This document shows positions 28,286 through 37,967 of a stretch of DNA of 64,000 nucleotides, one piece after another. A program made the translations under genes and the position numbers. The notes under the pieces were generated by a model. It made no database searches. It was not told the DNA's origin and worked only from the letters and a program-made list of their open reading frames with translations. Numbering within the stretch: position 1 is the stretch's first letter; every line of letters starts with the position of its first letter. This DNA is from Hyphomicrobiales bacterium (GTDB lineage Bacteria > Pseudomonadota > Alphaproteobacteria > Rhizobiales > Rhodobiaceae): the NCBI GenBank assembly GCA_002869065.1, contig PKTR01000002.1, positions 620,001 to 684,000 of the forward strand. Reading direction: 5' to 3'.

Positions 28286-28567
28286 ATGTCGTTTTTTCGA
28301 TCCCTGTTCGGCGGCGGTGGCAAGGCAGCGGAGCAGAAGCCGCTTGCCGAGGAGACCTACAAGGACTGCCACATCACCGCGACACCGAGCGAGAACAACG
28401 GCCATTTCCAGATCGCCGGGCTGATCGTCAAGGAGATCGACGGCGAGCGGCGCGAGCACAAGCTGCTCAGAGCCGATTATTTTCCCGACAAGGCTCAGGC
28501 GGCGGAAGCCACCATTCGCAAGGCGAAGCAGGCGATCGACCAGCTCGGCGACACGCTGTTTCGCTAA
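28286..28567 (+). CDS. HlyU-family protein
   Basis: A 93-residue protein matching the HlyU (PF10115-type) family of alphaproteobacteria: YKDCHITATPSENNGHFQIA, GLIVKEIDGERREHKLLRAD and QAAEATIRKAKQAIDQLGD. The family name is borrowed from the Vibrio haemolysin regulator, which is unrelated in fold, so a regulatory role is not implied. It begins with a glycine-rich FFRSLFGGGG leader. An AAAGGA motif lies before the ATG. Confidence 0.8.
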   Translation: MSFFRSLFGGGGKAAEQKPLAEETYKDCHITATPSENNGHFQIAGLIVKEIDGERREHKLLRADYFPDKAQAAEATIRKAKQAIDQLGDTLFR

Positions 28568-28713
28568 AGCGCAAATCGCTCATCCCCATTCAAGGGCTGG
28601 CAGGATCGCCTATCGCAGCCTATCTGTGCACAGGCGGCGCGTGCTTCGCATGGCGCCGGGTCAGAGCGTAAGCCCTATCCGAGGGCTCACGGCATGAGAG
28701 GAATGGCGCCGCC

Positions 28714-29313
28714 ATGCTGTCATTGAACGAGGTTTCGCGCGGGATCACCGGCGCCTGGCTGCTTGCCAAGGGCAAGCGCGAGGCGATGGCCGTGTTCGAC
28801 GTCTCGCTCGGCGGCTTCTGGCGTTCGTTCGCCGCGGTGTTCCTGATCCTGCCGATCTACGTCGCGACGATGTTCGCGCAGCGCGCGGTGCTGATCTCCG
28901 ACACGCCGCTGACAGTCGACACCTTCCCCGACAACGCCTTCTTCATCGGCAACACGATCGGCCTGTTCCTCGACTGGCTCGCCTTCCCGATCGTCACCGC
29001 ACTGCTCGCCCGCCCGCTCGGCTTCGCCGACCGCTACGTGCCGTTCATGGTGGCGCGCAACTGGACCAGCGTCCTGGCGATCATCCCCTATTCGGTGCCG
29101 ATCCTGCTCTATTCGCTCGGCATCATCTCGGCCGAACTGACCACCCTGTTCACGTTGGTCGCGATCTTCGCCGTGCTCTACTACCGCTTCATGGCGACGC
29201 GCATCTCGCTCGACGCCAACGTGTCGCTGGCTGTCGGCCTCGTCGTGCTCGACCTGGTGCTGAGCCTGCTGCTCGGCGAGGCGATCAACCGGCTGATCGG
29301 GTTTAGCGGATAA
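28714..29313 (+). CDS. uncharacterised polytopic membrane protein
   Basis: A 199-residue protein with about five membrane helices (FAAVFLILPIYVATMF; FFIGNTIGLFLDWLAFPIVTAL; VLAIIPYSVPILLYSLGII; LTTLFTLVAIFAVLYYRFMA; LAVGLVVLDLVLSLLLGEAI). Members of this kind are common in Rhizobiales as transporters of unknown type, but no transport motif is visible. It is convergent with truA. Confidence 0.68.
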   Translation: MLSLNEVSRGITGAWLLAKGKREAMAVFDVSLGGFWRSFAAVFLILPIYVATMFAQRAVLISDTPLTVDTFPDNAFFIGNTIGLFLDWLAFPIVTALLARPLGFADRYVPFMVARNWTSVLAIIPYSVPILLYSLGIISAELTTLFTLVAIFAVLYYRFMATRISLDANVSLAVGLVVLDLVLSLLLGEAINRLIGFSG

Positions 29314-29438
29314 TTTCGCTCACGGTTGAGCGCTCACTGACGTTCGCTAACCTCCGCGGGAGCGCGCTGACCGCGCGGCGGCCGTTGGCCTTGCGAACCC
29401 TGCGGGTTCGGGTGGCCGTGCCGACCCCAACAGTGAAC
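29314..29438. other. GC-rich convergent gap with a hairpin
   Basis: Between the membrane protein gene and truA a hairpin CGAACCC-TG-CGGGTTCG (29394-29410) is nested within an outer GGCC/GGCC pair. No T run follows on either strand. It could be a bidirectional transcription stop or a repeat of the palindromic kind. Confidence 0.35.
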
Positions 29439-30176
29439 TCAATAATCCACGCGGTACAGATAAAGCCCGTCCGGCGGGGCGACGGGGCCGCAGCGGGAGC
29501 GGTCGCGGGCGTCAAGCGCGGCGCGCAGGTCGCGGGCACTCCACTTGCCGGTGCCGACCTCGACCAGCGAGCCGACCAGCGAACGCACCTGATTGTGCAG
29601 GAAGGAACGCGCCGAGGCGCGGATCTCGATGTCCTCGCCGTAGCGGGCAACATCAAGCCGGTCGAGCGTCTTGACCGGGCTCTTTGCCTGGCACTCGCTG
29701 GCGCGGAAGGTTGTGAAGTCGTGATTGCCGAGGAGAAGCTGCGCGGCGTCATGCATGGCGTCCGCATCGAGCGGGCGAGCCACCTGCCAGGCGCGATGCC
29801 GGTCGATGACCAGCGGCGGGCGGCGGTTGACGATACGGTAGAGGTAGTGCCGGGCGGTGGCGGAAAAGCGGGCGTCGAAATCGTCGTCGACCCGTTCGGC
29901 GGCAAGCACGGCGACCGGGTTCGGCCGCAGATGAGCGTTGACCGCATCGCGCACCGTATCGGTCGGCCAGTCCTTTTCCAGATCGATATGGGCGACCTGG
30001 CCGAGCGCATGGACGCCGGCGTCGGTCCGCCCTGCCCCGCCGACGACGATTTCCTCGCCGCAAAAGGCTTCTATTGCGGTCTCCAGCGCCTCCTGCACGG
30101 TCGCGCCCTCGGCCTGGCGCTGCCAGCCGACGAAGCCGGTGCCGTCATATTCGATGGTGAGCTTGTAGCGCGGCAT
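29439..30176 (-). CDS. truA: tRNA pseudouridine(38-40) synthase
   Basis: Converts U38-U40 in tRNA anticodon arms to pseudouridine (245 residues). The catalytic aspartate is in [17 protein letters not shown], the N-terminal strand [18 protein letters not shown] is canonical and the C-terminal [17 protein letters not shown] closes the fold. Its ATG overlaps the stop of the GNAT gene upstream (TGATG). The order GNAT-truA behind fmt-def is usual in rhizobia apart from the GNAT gene. Confidence 0.96.
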   Translation of the reverse strand: MPRYKLTIEYDGTGFVGWQRQAEGATVQEALETAIEAFCGEEIVVGGAGRTDAGVHALGQVAHIDLEKDWPTDTVRDAVNAHLRPNPVAVLAAERVDDDFDARFSATARHYLYRIVNRRPPLVIDRHRAWQVARPLDADAMHDAAQLLLGNHDFTTFRASECQAKSPVKTLDRLDVARYGEDIEIRASARSFLHNQVRSLVGSLVEVGTGKWSARDLRAALDARDRSRCGPVAPPDGLYLYRVDY

Positions 30177-30778
30177 CAGGCGGCTCCGCACGACCAGCCG
30201 GCGGGCGGCACAGGTTCGCCGCCGTCCTCCTCAGGCGCCGGCATGAAACGGGCAAAGGCCGGCGCGTAGTGCAGGAAGCCGGTGACGCCGGCAAGCGCGC
30301 CGGGCACCAGTTCGAGCGCCATATGGGCGTCACCCGCCTCGGCGGACCACGGCGAGGCAATCGGGCGCGCCAGATCCGCGGAGAAATCGAAACAGCGGTA
30401 ATAGTCCGGCTCGCCGAGCACGAAGGCAACCGCCTCGCCGCCCTCGGTCATGGTGCGAATGCCGGCTTCGGTTAGCGCGGTGCCGATGCCCTCGCCCTGA
30501 CGGCCGTTCGCCACCGCAATCGGCCCAAGCACGGTAACCGGGATCCAGCGGCCCTCGGCTTCGATCATGGCACGCGAGAAGCCGATATAGCCGACGATCT
30601 CGTTGTCGATCTCGGCAACGAGGCCGAGCAACAGGTCGCCGCCCTTGCGCAGATCGGCAATCAGGCGGGCTTCGTCGGTGGAGTCAAATGCGGTGCGGAA
30701 GGCCTCGGTCACCAAATCGGCGATTGCCTTGTGGTCGCCGGCGATCTCGCTGCGCAGCGTCGGGGTCACGGCGGTCAT
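30176..30778 (-). CDS. GNAT-family N-acetyltransferase
   Basis: An acetyltransferase of 200 residues with the acetyl-CoA loop [20 protein letters not shown] and the N-terminal acceptor-binding part. The segment [16 protein letters not shown] and the C-terminal [12 protein letters not shown] match the YhbS/AAC(2')-like group seen in rhizobia. The substrate is unknown. The ATG at 30778 has GAGGAT six bases before it; a longer start at 30799 has the Shine-Dalgarno too close. It lies between fmt (25 bases away) and truA (1-base overlap), so all three are likely one transcript. Confidence 0.85.
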   Translation of the reverse strand: MTAVTPTLRSEIAGDHKAIADLVTEAFRTAFDSTDEARLIADLRKGGDLLLGLVAEIDNEIVGYIGFSRAMIEAEGRWIPVTVLGPIAVANGRQGEGIGTALTEAGIRTMTEGGEAVAFVLGEPDYYRCFDFSADLARPIASPWSAEAGDAHMALELVPGALAGVTGFLHYAPAFARFMPAPEEDGGEPVPPAGWSCGAA

Positions 30779-30803
30779 CTGCGGATCCTCATGGGGCATC
30801 TCC

Positions 30804-31736
30804 TCAGGCAATGACGGCGCCGGCTTCAACCGGTGTGCCGCGCAGGAATTCATCGGCCTTCATCGGCTTCTTGCCGGCACGCTGTACCTCGATGAGCCGC
30901 ACCGCACCCTCGCCGCAGGCAATCGCCAGCGTATCATCGAGCACCGTCCCGGGCGCGCCCGCGCCGTCGGCCAGTTCGCTACGCAGCACCTTCACGCGCT
31001 CTTTCTTTCCGGCAAGCGTCATCTCGCACCAGGCGCCCGGGAACGGTGACAGACCGCGGATGTGATTATGAACCTCTGCAGCCGTGCCGTTCCAGTCGAT
31101 GCGGGTCTCGCCCTTGTCGATTTTTTTCGCATAGGTCGCGCCCTCATCGGGCTGCGGCGCGCAGCCGAGCGAGCCGCGCTCGAGCGCAGCCAGCGCGCGC
31201 ACCATCAGGTCGGCGCCGAGCGGGCTCAGCCGGTCGTGCATTTCGCCCGCCGTCATGTCGGCGCCGATCGCAAGGCGTTCGGCGGAGCAGACCGGGCCGG
31301 TATCAAGCCCTTCATCCATGCGCATGACCATGACGCCGCTTTCGGCATCGCCGGCCATCACGGCGCGGTTGATCGGCGCGGCGCCGCGCCAGCGCGGCAG
31401 CAGCGAGGCATGCAGATTGAGACAGCCATGTTCCGGCGCCTCCAAAATCGCCTTCGGCAGAATCAGGCCATAGGCGACGACGACAGCGACATCGGCATTC
31501 AGTTCGGCAAAGGCGGCCTGCTCGTCCGCGCCTTTCAGGCTCTTCGGCGTCATTACCGGGATCCCGAAGCTCTCGGCGCGCTCATGCACCGGCGACCTGC
31601 GCAGATCGTAGCCACGGCCGGCGGGGCGCGGCGGCTGGGTATAGACGGCAACGACCTCGTGGCCCTGACCGACGATTTCGGACAGGGTCGGGACGGAGAA
31701 ATCCGGCGTTCCCATGAAAATCACGCGCAGCGGCAT
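30804..31736 (-). CDS. fmt: methionyl-tRNA formyltransferase
   Basis: Formylates initiator Met-tRNA (310 residues). The N-terminal Rossmann domain holds [14 protein letters not shown], the catalytic [20 protein letters not shown] and the [20 protein letters not shown] stretch. The C-terminal OB-fold has [14 protein letters not shown] and [11 protein letters not shown]. The ATG at 31736 is chosen over a TTG two codons upstream. It pairs with def upstream; the formyl group it adds is removed by that enzyme. Confidence 0.96.
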   Translation of the reverse strand: MPLRVIFMGTPDFSVPTLSEIVGQGHEVVAVYTQPPRPAGRGYDLRRSPVHERAESFGIPVMTPKSLKGADEQAAFAELNADVAVVVAYGLILPKAILEAPEHGCLNLHASLLPRWRGAAPINRAVMAGDAESGVMVMRMDEGLDTGPVCSAERLAIGADMTAGEMHDRLSPLGADLMVRALAALERGSLGCAPQPDEGATYAKKIDKGETRIDWNGTAAEVHNHIRGLSPFPGAWCEMTLAGKKERVKVLRSELADGAGAPGTVLDDTLAIACGEGAVRLIEVQRAGKKPMKADEFLRGTPVEAGAVIA

Positions 31737-31889
31737 CGGCAAGGCCTTCGTGTTGGCGGCAGGCCGGCCATCGCCGGCGCCACATTCAAAACGCTTCGTC
31801 CCGCAGGTGCCGCAAACAAACGGCCGCGGTCAAGCCCGCGGCCGGTGAAATCGATTGAAGGCGGCAGGGTGCCGCGCCGGCAGACGGAG

Positions 31890-32429
31890 TCAGGCGGCGC
31901 CGCGACTGGTGGCCACCTTCTGGCTGAGACGCGCCTGTTTCTGGAATTTCTTGACCACACGGTCGCGCTTCAGCTTCGACAGGTAATCGATGAACAGCGC
32001 ACCGTCGAGGTGATCGATCTCGTGCTGCAGGCAGACCGCGAGAATGTCGTCGGCCTCGATTTCCTGCATCTCGTTGTTGCGGTCGAGATAACGCACGCGC
32101 ACCCGCGCCGGACGTTCCACGTCGTCATAGAAATCGGGCACCGACAGGCAGCCTTCCTGATAGACGTGGAGCTCTTCCGACGCCCACACGACCTCCGGAT
32201 TGGCGAGCTGCAGCGGCTGCGGCTCCTCGCCCTCGCGGGCAACGTCGACCACGATGACGCGTTTCGGCACGGCGACCTGAATCGCGGCCAGACCGATGCC
32301 CGGTGCCGCGTACATGGTTTCGAGCATGTCGTCCATCAGCGTGCGGATTTCGTCGTCGACACGCTCGACCGGCTTGCAGACCTCGCGCAGGCGCGGATCG
32401 GGGACGATGATAATTTCACGTTTTGCCAT
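31890..32429 (-). CDS. def: peptide deformylase
   Basis: Removes the N-formyl group from nascent proteins (179 residues). Motif 1 is GIGLAAIQV, motif 2 is EGCLSVP with the metal-binding cysteine, and motif 3 is QHEIDHLDG with the two histidines and catalytic glutamate. The C-terminal tail is basic. It precedes fmt by 153 bases, the widespread def-fmt arrangement. Confidence 0.97.
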   Translation of the reverse strand: MAKREIIIVPDPRLREVCKPVERVDDEIRTLMDDMLETMYAAPGIGLAAIQVAVPKRVIVVDVAREGEEPQPLQLANPEVVWASEELHVYQEGCLSVPDFYDDVERPARVRVRYLDRNNEMQEIEADDILAVCLQHEIDHLDGALFIDYLSKLKRDRVVKKFQKQARLSQKVATSRGAA

Positions 32430-32483
32430 GGCGTTGAAATAAGCAAGTCGATTGCGGGCGTCAATGAATCGGCGAGCTGGACG

Positions 32484-33197
32484 TTACCGAATGGTCGAAA
32501 AATAGCGTCGACTTGCGCAGGAAAGGCCGGGCTCCTCGGTGCATTCGTGCAGCGAGAAGAGGATGACCTCGGCACGCCCGATGACGTTTTCCATCGGCAC
32601 AAAGCCCATGTCGTCGACAAACCGGCTGTCGGAAGAGTTGTCGCGATTGTCGCCCATCATGAAGAGATGGCCGGCGGGCACGCGATAAGGTCCGACATTG
32701 TCGGCGTTTCCGTTGTCGCGCTGTTCGAGGATGGCGTGGCGGCGTCCCTCGGGCAGCGCCTCCTCGAAGCGTCCCGCCGCAACCACGAAGCCATGGTCGT
32801 CGCGATAGCGGAACGTCTTTTCCAGCTGGCGCGGAAGGACCTTGCCGTTGACGGCGAGGCGTCCGCCAATCACGTCGACCCGGTCGCCGGGCAAGCCCAC
32901 CACGCGCTTTATCATGGTCTCGCCGCTCTGCGGATGGCGGAACACGACAACGTCTCCCCGTTCCGGCAGGCGCGCGAAGATCCGCCCGTCGAGCGGCAAT
33001 TCGAGCGAACCGAGCAATTCGGGCAAGGATGCCCGGCTGTAGCCGTAGGCGAACTTGTTGACGATGATACGATCGCCGACCTGAAGTGTCGGCAACATGC
33101 TCTCCGAGGGAATGAAATAGGAGGCGAAGGCGACCGTCTTGAAGACCAGCGCCAGGGCCAGCGCGGCGCCCAGCGTCTTTGCCGTATCGGCAAGCAT
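32484..33197 (-). CDS. lepB: signal peptidase I
   Basis: Membrane serine protease (S26) that removes signal peptides in the periplasm (about 237 residues). One N-terminal membrane helix (AKTLGAALALALVFKTVAF) leads to the catalytic Ser in IPSESMLPTLQVGD. The general-base lysine is in ETMIKRVVGLPGD and the C-terminal box is MGDNRDNSSDSR. The start may be ATG 33197 or TTG 33215. A cysteine-containing tail (LHECTEEPGLSCASRRY) is unusual for the family. It is divergent from rmuC. Confidence 0.92.
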   Translation of the reverse strand: MLADTAKTLGAALALALVFKTVAFASYFIPSESMLPTLQVGDRIIVNKFAYGYSRASLPELLGSLELPLDGRIFARLPERGDVVVFRHPQSGETMIKRVVGLPGDRVDVIGGRLAVNGKVLPRQLEKTFRYRDDHGFVVAAGRFEEALPEGRRHAILEQRDNGNADNVGPYRVPAGHLFMMGDNRDNSSDSRFVDDMGFVPMENVIGRAEVILFSLHECTEEPGLSCASRRYFSTIR

Positions 33198-33373
33198 TTT
33201 GAATATCTTACCCAAGACCCGGCCCTTCCGTCATCTCGCACCCGTCCTGCGACGTCGTTCGGCGATGGTTACCGCCAATTCTGGCAGCGATATGACAATA
33301 GCAGCGTTCGCGCGCGCTCGCCAACGAAGCAGCGCAGTCGCGCTTTTTGCCCGAATCGTTCTATGTTTGTTTC

Positions 33374-34564
33374 ATGGACGCTATTCTCATTCAGATCGCC
33401 GGACGCCCCATCACGACCGGTGAAGTTGTTATTTTCGTCGCCGCCCTCGGGCTCGGGCTGTTGCTCGTTGCCGTCATCGCGCTTGTTCGCGGCGGACGGC
33501 AACGCGCGGCGAGCGAAGCGCTGGCGCAGGAACGGTCGCGCGAGCTGGAGAGCCATATCGAGGAGCTGATGCGCACCCAGGCGGAAATGACCGGGCGCAT
33601 GCAGACCATGGCCGAGGTGTTCGGCAGCCGCCAGTCCGATCTCGGCAAGGCGCTGATGGAGCGGCTCGACGGCATGGGCCACCGGCTCGGTCGCTCGATG
33701 GCCGACACGACCCGCGACACGCACGACAATCTGCGCAAGCTGCACGAGCGGCTGGCCATCATCGACCGCGCCCAGCACACGATTTCCGACCTGTCGGGCC
33801 AGGTCACCGGACTGCAGCAGATCCTCGCCAACAAGCAGAGCCGCGGCGCCTTCGGCCAGGGCCGTATGGAGGCGATCATCTCCGATGCACTGCCGCCGGC
33901 GAGCTTTTCGTTCCAGGCGACGCTGACCAACGGCACCCGTCCCGACTGTCTCATTCACCTGCCGAACGACGCGCCGGCGCTGGTCATCGACGCGAAGTTC
34001 CCGCTTGAGGCCTTCAACCGGCTGAAGGAAGCGGAAACGCCGGAAGCAACCAAGGCGGCGCAGGCGCAGGTGCGGCGCGATGTCGGCAAGCATATACAGG
34101 ACATTTCCGAGCGCTATTTCGTCACCGGCGAGACGCAGGACACCGCCTTCCTGTTCGTGCCCTCCGAGGCGCTGTTCGCCGATCTGCACGAGCATTTTTC
34201 CGATCTGATGCAGAAGGCCCACCGCTCACGCGTCGTCATCGTATCGCCATCGCTGCTGCTGTTGTCGATCCAGATCGTGCAGACGGTGTTGCGCGACGTG
34301 CGCATGCGCGAGGAAGCGCACATCATCCAGCGCGAGGTCGTGCGTCTCGTCGACGACGTCAATCGGCTGCGCGACCGTGTGCTGAACCTGCAGAAGCATT
34401 TCGGTCAGGCCAACCGCGATGTCGAGCAGATCCTGATTTCGAGCGACAAGATCACGACGCGTGGCGGCAAGATCGAGTCGATGGAGCTGGACGATACGCC
34501 GGCCGACAAATCCGGCAGCGCCGCCGTGCCGTTCAAACCCGTCGCCGGCAGCGCCGCCGAATAG
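33374..34564 (+). CDS. rmuC: DNA recombination protein RmuC
   Basis: A 396-residue RmuC protein, linked to limiting inverted-repeat recombination and to DNA cleavage. The N-terminus carries a membrane anchor (VVIFVAALGLGLLLVAVIAL), followed by a coiled coil of about 100 residues (SEALAQERSRELESHIEELM) and a PD-(D/E)xK-like nuclease core with PDCLIHLPND and LVIDAKFPLEAFNR. The C-terminus is helical (HFGQANRDVEQILISSDKIT). The ATG at 33374 gives the anchor directly at the N-terminus. Confidence 0.92.
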   Translation: MDAILIQIAGRPITTGEVVIFVAALGLGLLLVAVIALVRGGRQRAASEALAQERSRELESHIEELMRTQAEMTGRMQTMAEVFGSRQSDLGKALMERLDGMGHRLGRSMADTTRDTHDNLRKLHERLAIIDRAQHTISDLSGQVTGLQQILANKQSRGAFGQGRMEAIISDALPPASFSFQATLTNGTRPDCLIHLPNDAPALVIDAKFPLEAFNRLKEAETPEATKAAQAQVRRDVGKHIQDISERYFVTGETQDTAFLFVPSEALFADLHEHFSDLMQKAHRSRVVIVSPSLLLLSIQIVQTVLRDVRMREEAHIIQREVVRLVDDVNRLRDRVLNLQKHFGQANRDVEQILISSDKITTRGGKIESMELDDTPADKSGSAAVPFKPVAGSAAE

Positions 34565-34600
34565 CCGTATCGTTTCCCCTCCCCTTTTGCGGACAGTGTC

Positions 34601-35542
34601 ATGAGCCTTCTGTTTTCCATTTCCGGCTGGGACGTCGAGACCTGGGCGGCGCATTTTCGCCGCCGCGCGCCGCAATACGACCTGCAGACGGGTCCCTTCG
34701 CCGAAGACCCGGCGCGCGTCGACTACGCGCTCGTTTGGAAGCCACCGCATGGCGCGCTGAAACAGCTTCCGAATTTGAAGGTGATCTTTTCACTCGGCGC
34801 CGGCGTCGATCACATCCTCTCCGATCCCGAGCTTCCCGACGTGCCGATCGTGCGCGTCGTCGACCCCGATCTCACCGGCCGCATGACCGAATGGGCGGTG
34901 TTCCACGTTCTGCTGCACCATCGGCGGCATCTGATGCTGGCCGAGGCGCAGACACGGCATGAATGGGCGAGTTTCACCCAGCCCGCCGCGCGCGACGTGC
35001 GGGTCGGCATCATGGGGCTCGGCGTGCTCGGCGCCGATGCCGGTCAGGCGCTGGCGCGGCTCGGCTTTCAGGTCGCCGGCTGGAGCCGCGGCAAGAAGGC
35101 GGTCGAAGGCGTCGAAACCTTCCATGGCGCGGACGGGCTCGGCGCCTTTCTTGTGCGCACTGACATCCTCGTCTCGCTGCTGCCGCTGACGCCGGACACG
35201 CGCGGCATCCTCAATGCCGACCTGTTCAAGCAGCTCGCCCGCGACGGCGCGATGCCGGGCCCGGTGCTGATCAATGCCGGGCGCGGCGAGACCCAGCGCG
35301 AGGACGATATCCTTGCAGCACTTGCCAACGGCACGCTTCACGCGGCGAGCCTCGACGTGTTCTCGACCGAGCCGCTGCCCGCCGATCACCCACTGTGGGA
35401 CCACCCCCGCGTGGTGATTTCGCCGCACAACGCCGCCGACAGCGACCCGGATCGCCTGTCCGGCTATGTGCTCGACCAGATCGCCAGCTTCGAGGCCGGC
35501 AGGGGTCTGACCAACGTCATCGACCGTACCGCCGGGTACTGA
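34601..35542 (+). CDS. glyoxylate/hydroxypyruvate reductase A-like dehydrogenase
   Basis: A D-isomer-specific 2-hydroxyacid dehydrogenase of the GhrA group (313 residues). The NAD(P) motif is [17 protein letters not shown] with WSRGKK, favouring NADPH. The catalytic arginine is in [11 protein letters not shown] and the His is in [11 protein letters not shown]. It would reduce glyoxylate or hydroxypyruvate. It starts 36 bases after rmuC, and ilvD follows at 131 bases. Confidence 0.88.
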   Translation: MSLLFSISGWDVETWAAHFRRRAPQYDLQTGPFAEDPARVDYALVWKPPHGALKQLPNLKVIFSLGAGVDHILSDPELPDVPIVRVVDPDLTGRMTEWAVFHVLLHHRRHLMLAEAQTRHEWASFTQPAARDVRVGIMGLGVLGADAGQALARLGFQVAGWSRGKKAVEGVETFHGADGLGAFLVRTDILVSLLPLTPDTRGILNADLFKQLARDGAMPGPVLINAGRGETQREDDILAALANGTLHAASLDVFSTEPLPADHPLWDHPRVVISPHNAADSDPDRLSGYVLDQIASFEAGRGLTNVIDRTAGY

Positions 35543-35673
35543 TCTGGTCGGCAAAGCGGATTCCACTCTTTCGTTGGCGCGAAAAACCTGACAAAACGGG
35601 CCGGACAGATCGATCCGACACTGGTTGCGCGCGGACAGACGCGACCGGCAAAGCAAAAAATTCGAGGTGTGAA

Positions 35674-37536
35674 ATGCCCCCCTATCGCTCGCGTACGTCG
35701 ACCCATGGCCGCAACATGGCCGGAGCCCGCGGCCTGTGGCGCGCGACCGGCATGCAGGACGAGGATTTCGGCAAGCCGATCATCGCCATCGCGAACTCCT
35801 TCACCCAGTTCGTGCCGGGCCATGTGCACCTCAAGGACCTCGGCCAGCTGGTTGCCGAGCAGGTCGAGAAGGCCGGCGGCGTCGCCAAGGAGTTCAACAC
35901 CATCGCGGTCGATGACGGCATCGCCATGGGGCATGACGGCATGCTCTATTCGCTGCCCTCGCGCGAGATCATCGCCGACAGCGTCGAGTACATGGTCAAC
36001 GCCCACTGCGCCGACGCGATCGTGTGCATCTCCAATTGCGATAAGATCACGCCGGGCATGCTGATGGCCGCGATGCGCCTCAACATTCCCGTCGTGTTCG
36101 TCTCCGGCGGGCCGATGGAAGCCGGCAAGGTGGAACTTGAGGACGGCAAGGAAGTCGCGCTCGATCTGGTCGACGCCATGGTGGCGGCCGCCGACGACAA
36201 GATTTCCGACAATCTGGTTGCGGCCATCGAGCGCTCGGCCTGCCCGACCTGCGGCTCGTGCTCGGGCATGTTCACGGCCAATTCGATGAACTGCCTGACC
36301 GAAGCGCTCGGCCTCGCACTGCCGGGCAACGGCTCGATGCTGGCGACCCATGCCGACCGCGAACGGCTGTTCGTCGAAGCCGGCCACCTGATCGTCGACC
36401 TCGCCAAGCGTTATTACGAGCAGGACGACGACAGCGTGCTGCCGCGCTCGATCGCCTCGTTCACGGCGTTCTGCAACGCCATGACGCTCGACATCGCCAT
36501 GGGCGGCTCGACCAACACGGTGCTGCACCTTCTCGCCGCCGCGCAGGAGGGCCAGGTCGATTTCACCATGGAAAACATCGACGCCCTGTCGCGCAAGGTG
36601 CCGGTGCTGTGCAAGGTCGCGCCGTCGGTCTCCGACGTGCATATGGAAGACGTCCACCGCGCTGGCGGCATCATGGGCATCCTCGGTGAACTCGACCGCG
36701 CCGGGCTGATCGATGCGAGCCTGCCGACCGTGCATGCGGCAACCATGAAGGACGCGCTGGAACGCTGGGACGTGACGCGCACCACCAGCAACGCGGTGCA
36801 CGAGTTCTATTCCGCCGCGCCCGGCGGCGTGCCGAGCGTGACCGCCTTTTCGCAGTCCAAGCGCTACGCCGAGGGTGTCGACACCGACCGCGAGAACGGC
36901 GTCATCCGCGACAAGGCGCATGCCTTCTCGCAGGACGGCGGTCTTGCGGTGCTGTTCGGCAACATCGCGCTCGACGGCTGCATCGTGAAGACGGCCGGCG
37001 TCGACGCCTCGATCCTGACCTTCTCCGGCCCCGCCTATATCTGCGAGAGCCAGGACCAGGCGGTCAGCGACATCCTGACCGGCAAGGTCAAGGAAGGCGA
37101 CGTGGTGCTGATCCGCTACGAGGGTCCGAAGGGCGGCCCGGGCATGCAGGAAATGCTCTATCCGACGAGCTATCTGAAGTCGAAGGGCCTCGGCAAGGCC
37201 TGTGCGCTCATCACCGACGGCCGTTTCTCGGGCGGCACGTCCGGGCTTTCCATCGGCCATTGCTCGCCGGAAGCCGCCGAGGGCGGCACCATCGGCCTCG
37301 TCGAGCACGGCGACACGATCTTCATCGATATTCCGAACCGCATCATCCGCGTTGAGGTCAGCGACGAAGAGCTGGCTACCCGCCGCGAGAAGATGGACGC
37401 GAAGGGCGCTGCCGCCTGGCAGCCGGAGAAGCCGCGCAAGCGTCATGTCACATCCGCGCTGAAGGCCTATGCGGCGCTGACGACGAGCGCGGCGCGCGGT
37501 GCCGTGCGCGACGTGGAGCAGCTTTCGCGCAAGTAG
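35674..37536 (+). CDS. ilvD: dihydroxy-acid dehydratase
   Basis: An Fe-S dehydratase of 620 residues for valine, leucine and isoleucine synthesis. The cluster and metal ligands are in [12 protein letters not shown] and [20 protein letters not shown], the Mg-binding acidic loop is [18 protein letters not shown] and the C-terminal swivel domain holds [16 protein letters not shown]. The ATG at 35674 gives the universal [19 protein letters not shown] start. A terminator follows directly. Confidence 0.97.
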   Translation: MPPYRSRTSTHGRNMAGARGLWRATGMQDEDFGKPIIAIANSFTQFVPGHVHLKDLGQLVAEQVEKAGGVAKEFNTIAVDDGIAMGHDGMLYSLPSREIIADSVEYMVNAHCADAIVCISNCDKITPGMLMAAMRLNIPVVFVSGGPMEAGKVELEDGKEVALDLVDAMVAAADDKISDNLVAAIERSACPTCGSCSGMFTANSMNCLTEALGLALPGNGSMLATHADRERLFVEAGHLIVDLAKRYYEQDDDSVLPRSIASFTAFCNAMTLDIAMGGSTNTVLHLLAAAQEGQVDFTMENIDALSRKVPVLCKVAPSVSDVHMEDVHRAGGIMGILGELDRAGLIDASLPTVHAATMKDALERWDVTRTTSNAVHEFYSAAPGGVPSVTAFSQSKRYAEGVDTDRENGVIRDKAHAFSQDGGLAVLFGNIALDGCIVKTAGVDASILTFSGPAYICESQDQAVSDILTGKVKEGDVVLIRYEGPKGGPGMQEMLYPTSYLKSKGLGKACALITDGRFSGGTSGLSIGHCSPEAAEGGTIGLVEHGDTIFIDIPNRIIRVEVSDEELATRREKMDAKGAAAWQPEKPRKRHVTSALKAYAALTTSAARGAVRDVEQLSRK

Positions 37537-37563
37537 GTTTGGCGTTTACGGGAACACGAAAAG

Positions 37564-37589
37564 CGGCGGGCGCAGGTCCGCCGTTTTTT
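37564..37589 (+). terminator. intrinsic terminator of ilvD
   Basis: CGGCGG (37564-37569) pairs with CCGCCG (37578-37583), followed by six T residues, 27 bases after the ilvD stop. Confidence 0.8.
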
Positions 37590-37790
37590 GTTGGTGCGCC
37601 CTACCCGCGATCTGGCGCTTTCACGGCACCATTTGTGTCGCTAAGTCCCCCCTACAAACACTCCCCCTCGTCATCCTCCGGCTTGAACTGGAGGATCGTT
37701 CTCTACTCGCACGGGCGTGCACTGTTGCGCCCAACAAACGTCTCTGTTCGCCCGTGGAGCAAATCCGCACCGTCCGTGGGTGTCGCGGGC

Positions 37791-37821
37791 CGATCCTCCG
37801 GTCAAGCCGGAGGATGACGTG
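37791..37821 (+). repeat. type-A palindromic repeat, copy 2
   Basis: A 31-bp unit with stem ATCCTCCGG / CCGGAGGAT and a TCAAG loop, flanked by TGACGTG. It is identical to the unit at 59068-59098 and to the complement of 58700-58730. Confidence 0.85.
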
Positions 37822-37853
37822 AGCGGGGGGAAGAGCCAATTCCTGAGCCGCAC

Positions 37854-37906
37854 CGGCATACCGTTCCGAGAGGGGCAATAGCCCCCGGATCAAGTCCGGG
37901 GTGACG
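37854..37906 (+). repeat. type-B palindromic repeat, copy 1
   Basis: A 53-bp unit matching 59176-59228 at 46 of 53 positions by eye. The core stem is CCCCGGA / TCCGGGG around TCAAG. In the other copy the innermost A-T pair is C-G, a compensatory change. Confidence 0.75.
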
Positions 37907-37967
37907 CGGAGCGAATGCCGTTCTTAGCCACGAGCCAGAACCAAACGGCTCGTTACGAAGTCTGACC

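Larger units (their letters stand above)
37537..37967. repeat. intergenic mosaic of palindromic (REP-like) repeats
   Basis: After the ilvD terminator this 431-base gap holds three palindromes: a degenerate type-A unit (37670-37697), an exact type-A unit in opposite orientation (37791-37821), and a type-B unit (37854-37906). All have the loop TCAAG or its complement and end in TGACG. The same set in the same order recurs at 58.7-59.2 kb. No gene is visible between them. Confidence 0.75.

Noticed and set aside
31062-33569. An 835-codon plus-strand open frame opposite fmt, def and lepB
   Set aside because: It is antisense to three certain genes and has no domain or ribosome site of its own.
35464-37446. 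A 660-codon minus-strand open frame opposite ilvD
   Set aside because: The ilvD protein on the other strand is unambiguous; the antisense frame is rich in Gly, Arg, His and Asp as expected from a shadow.
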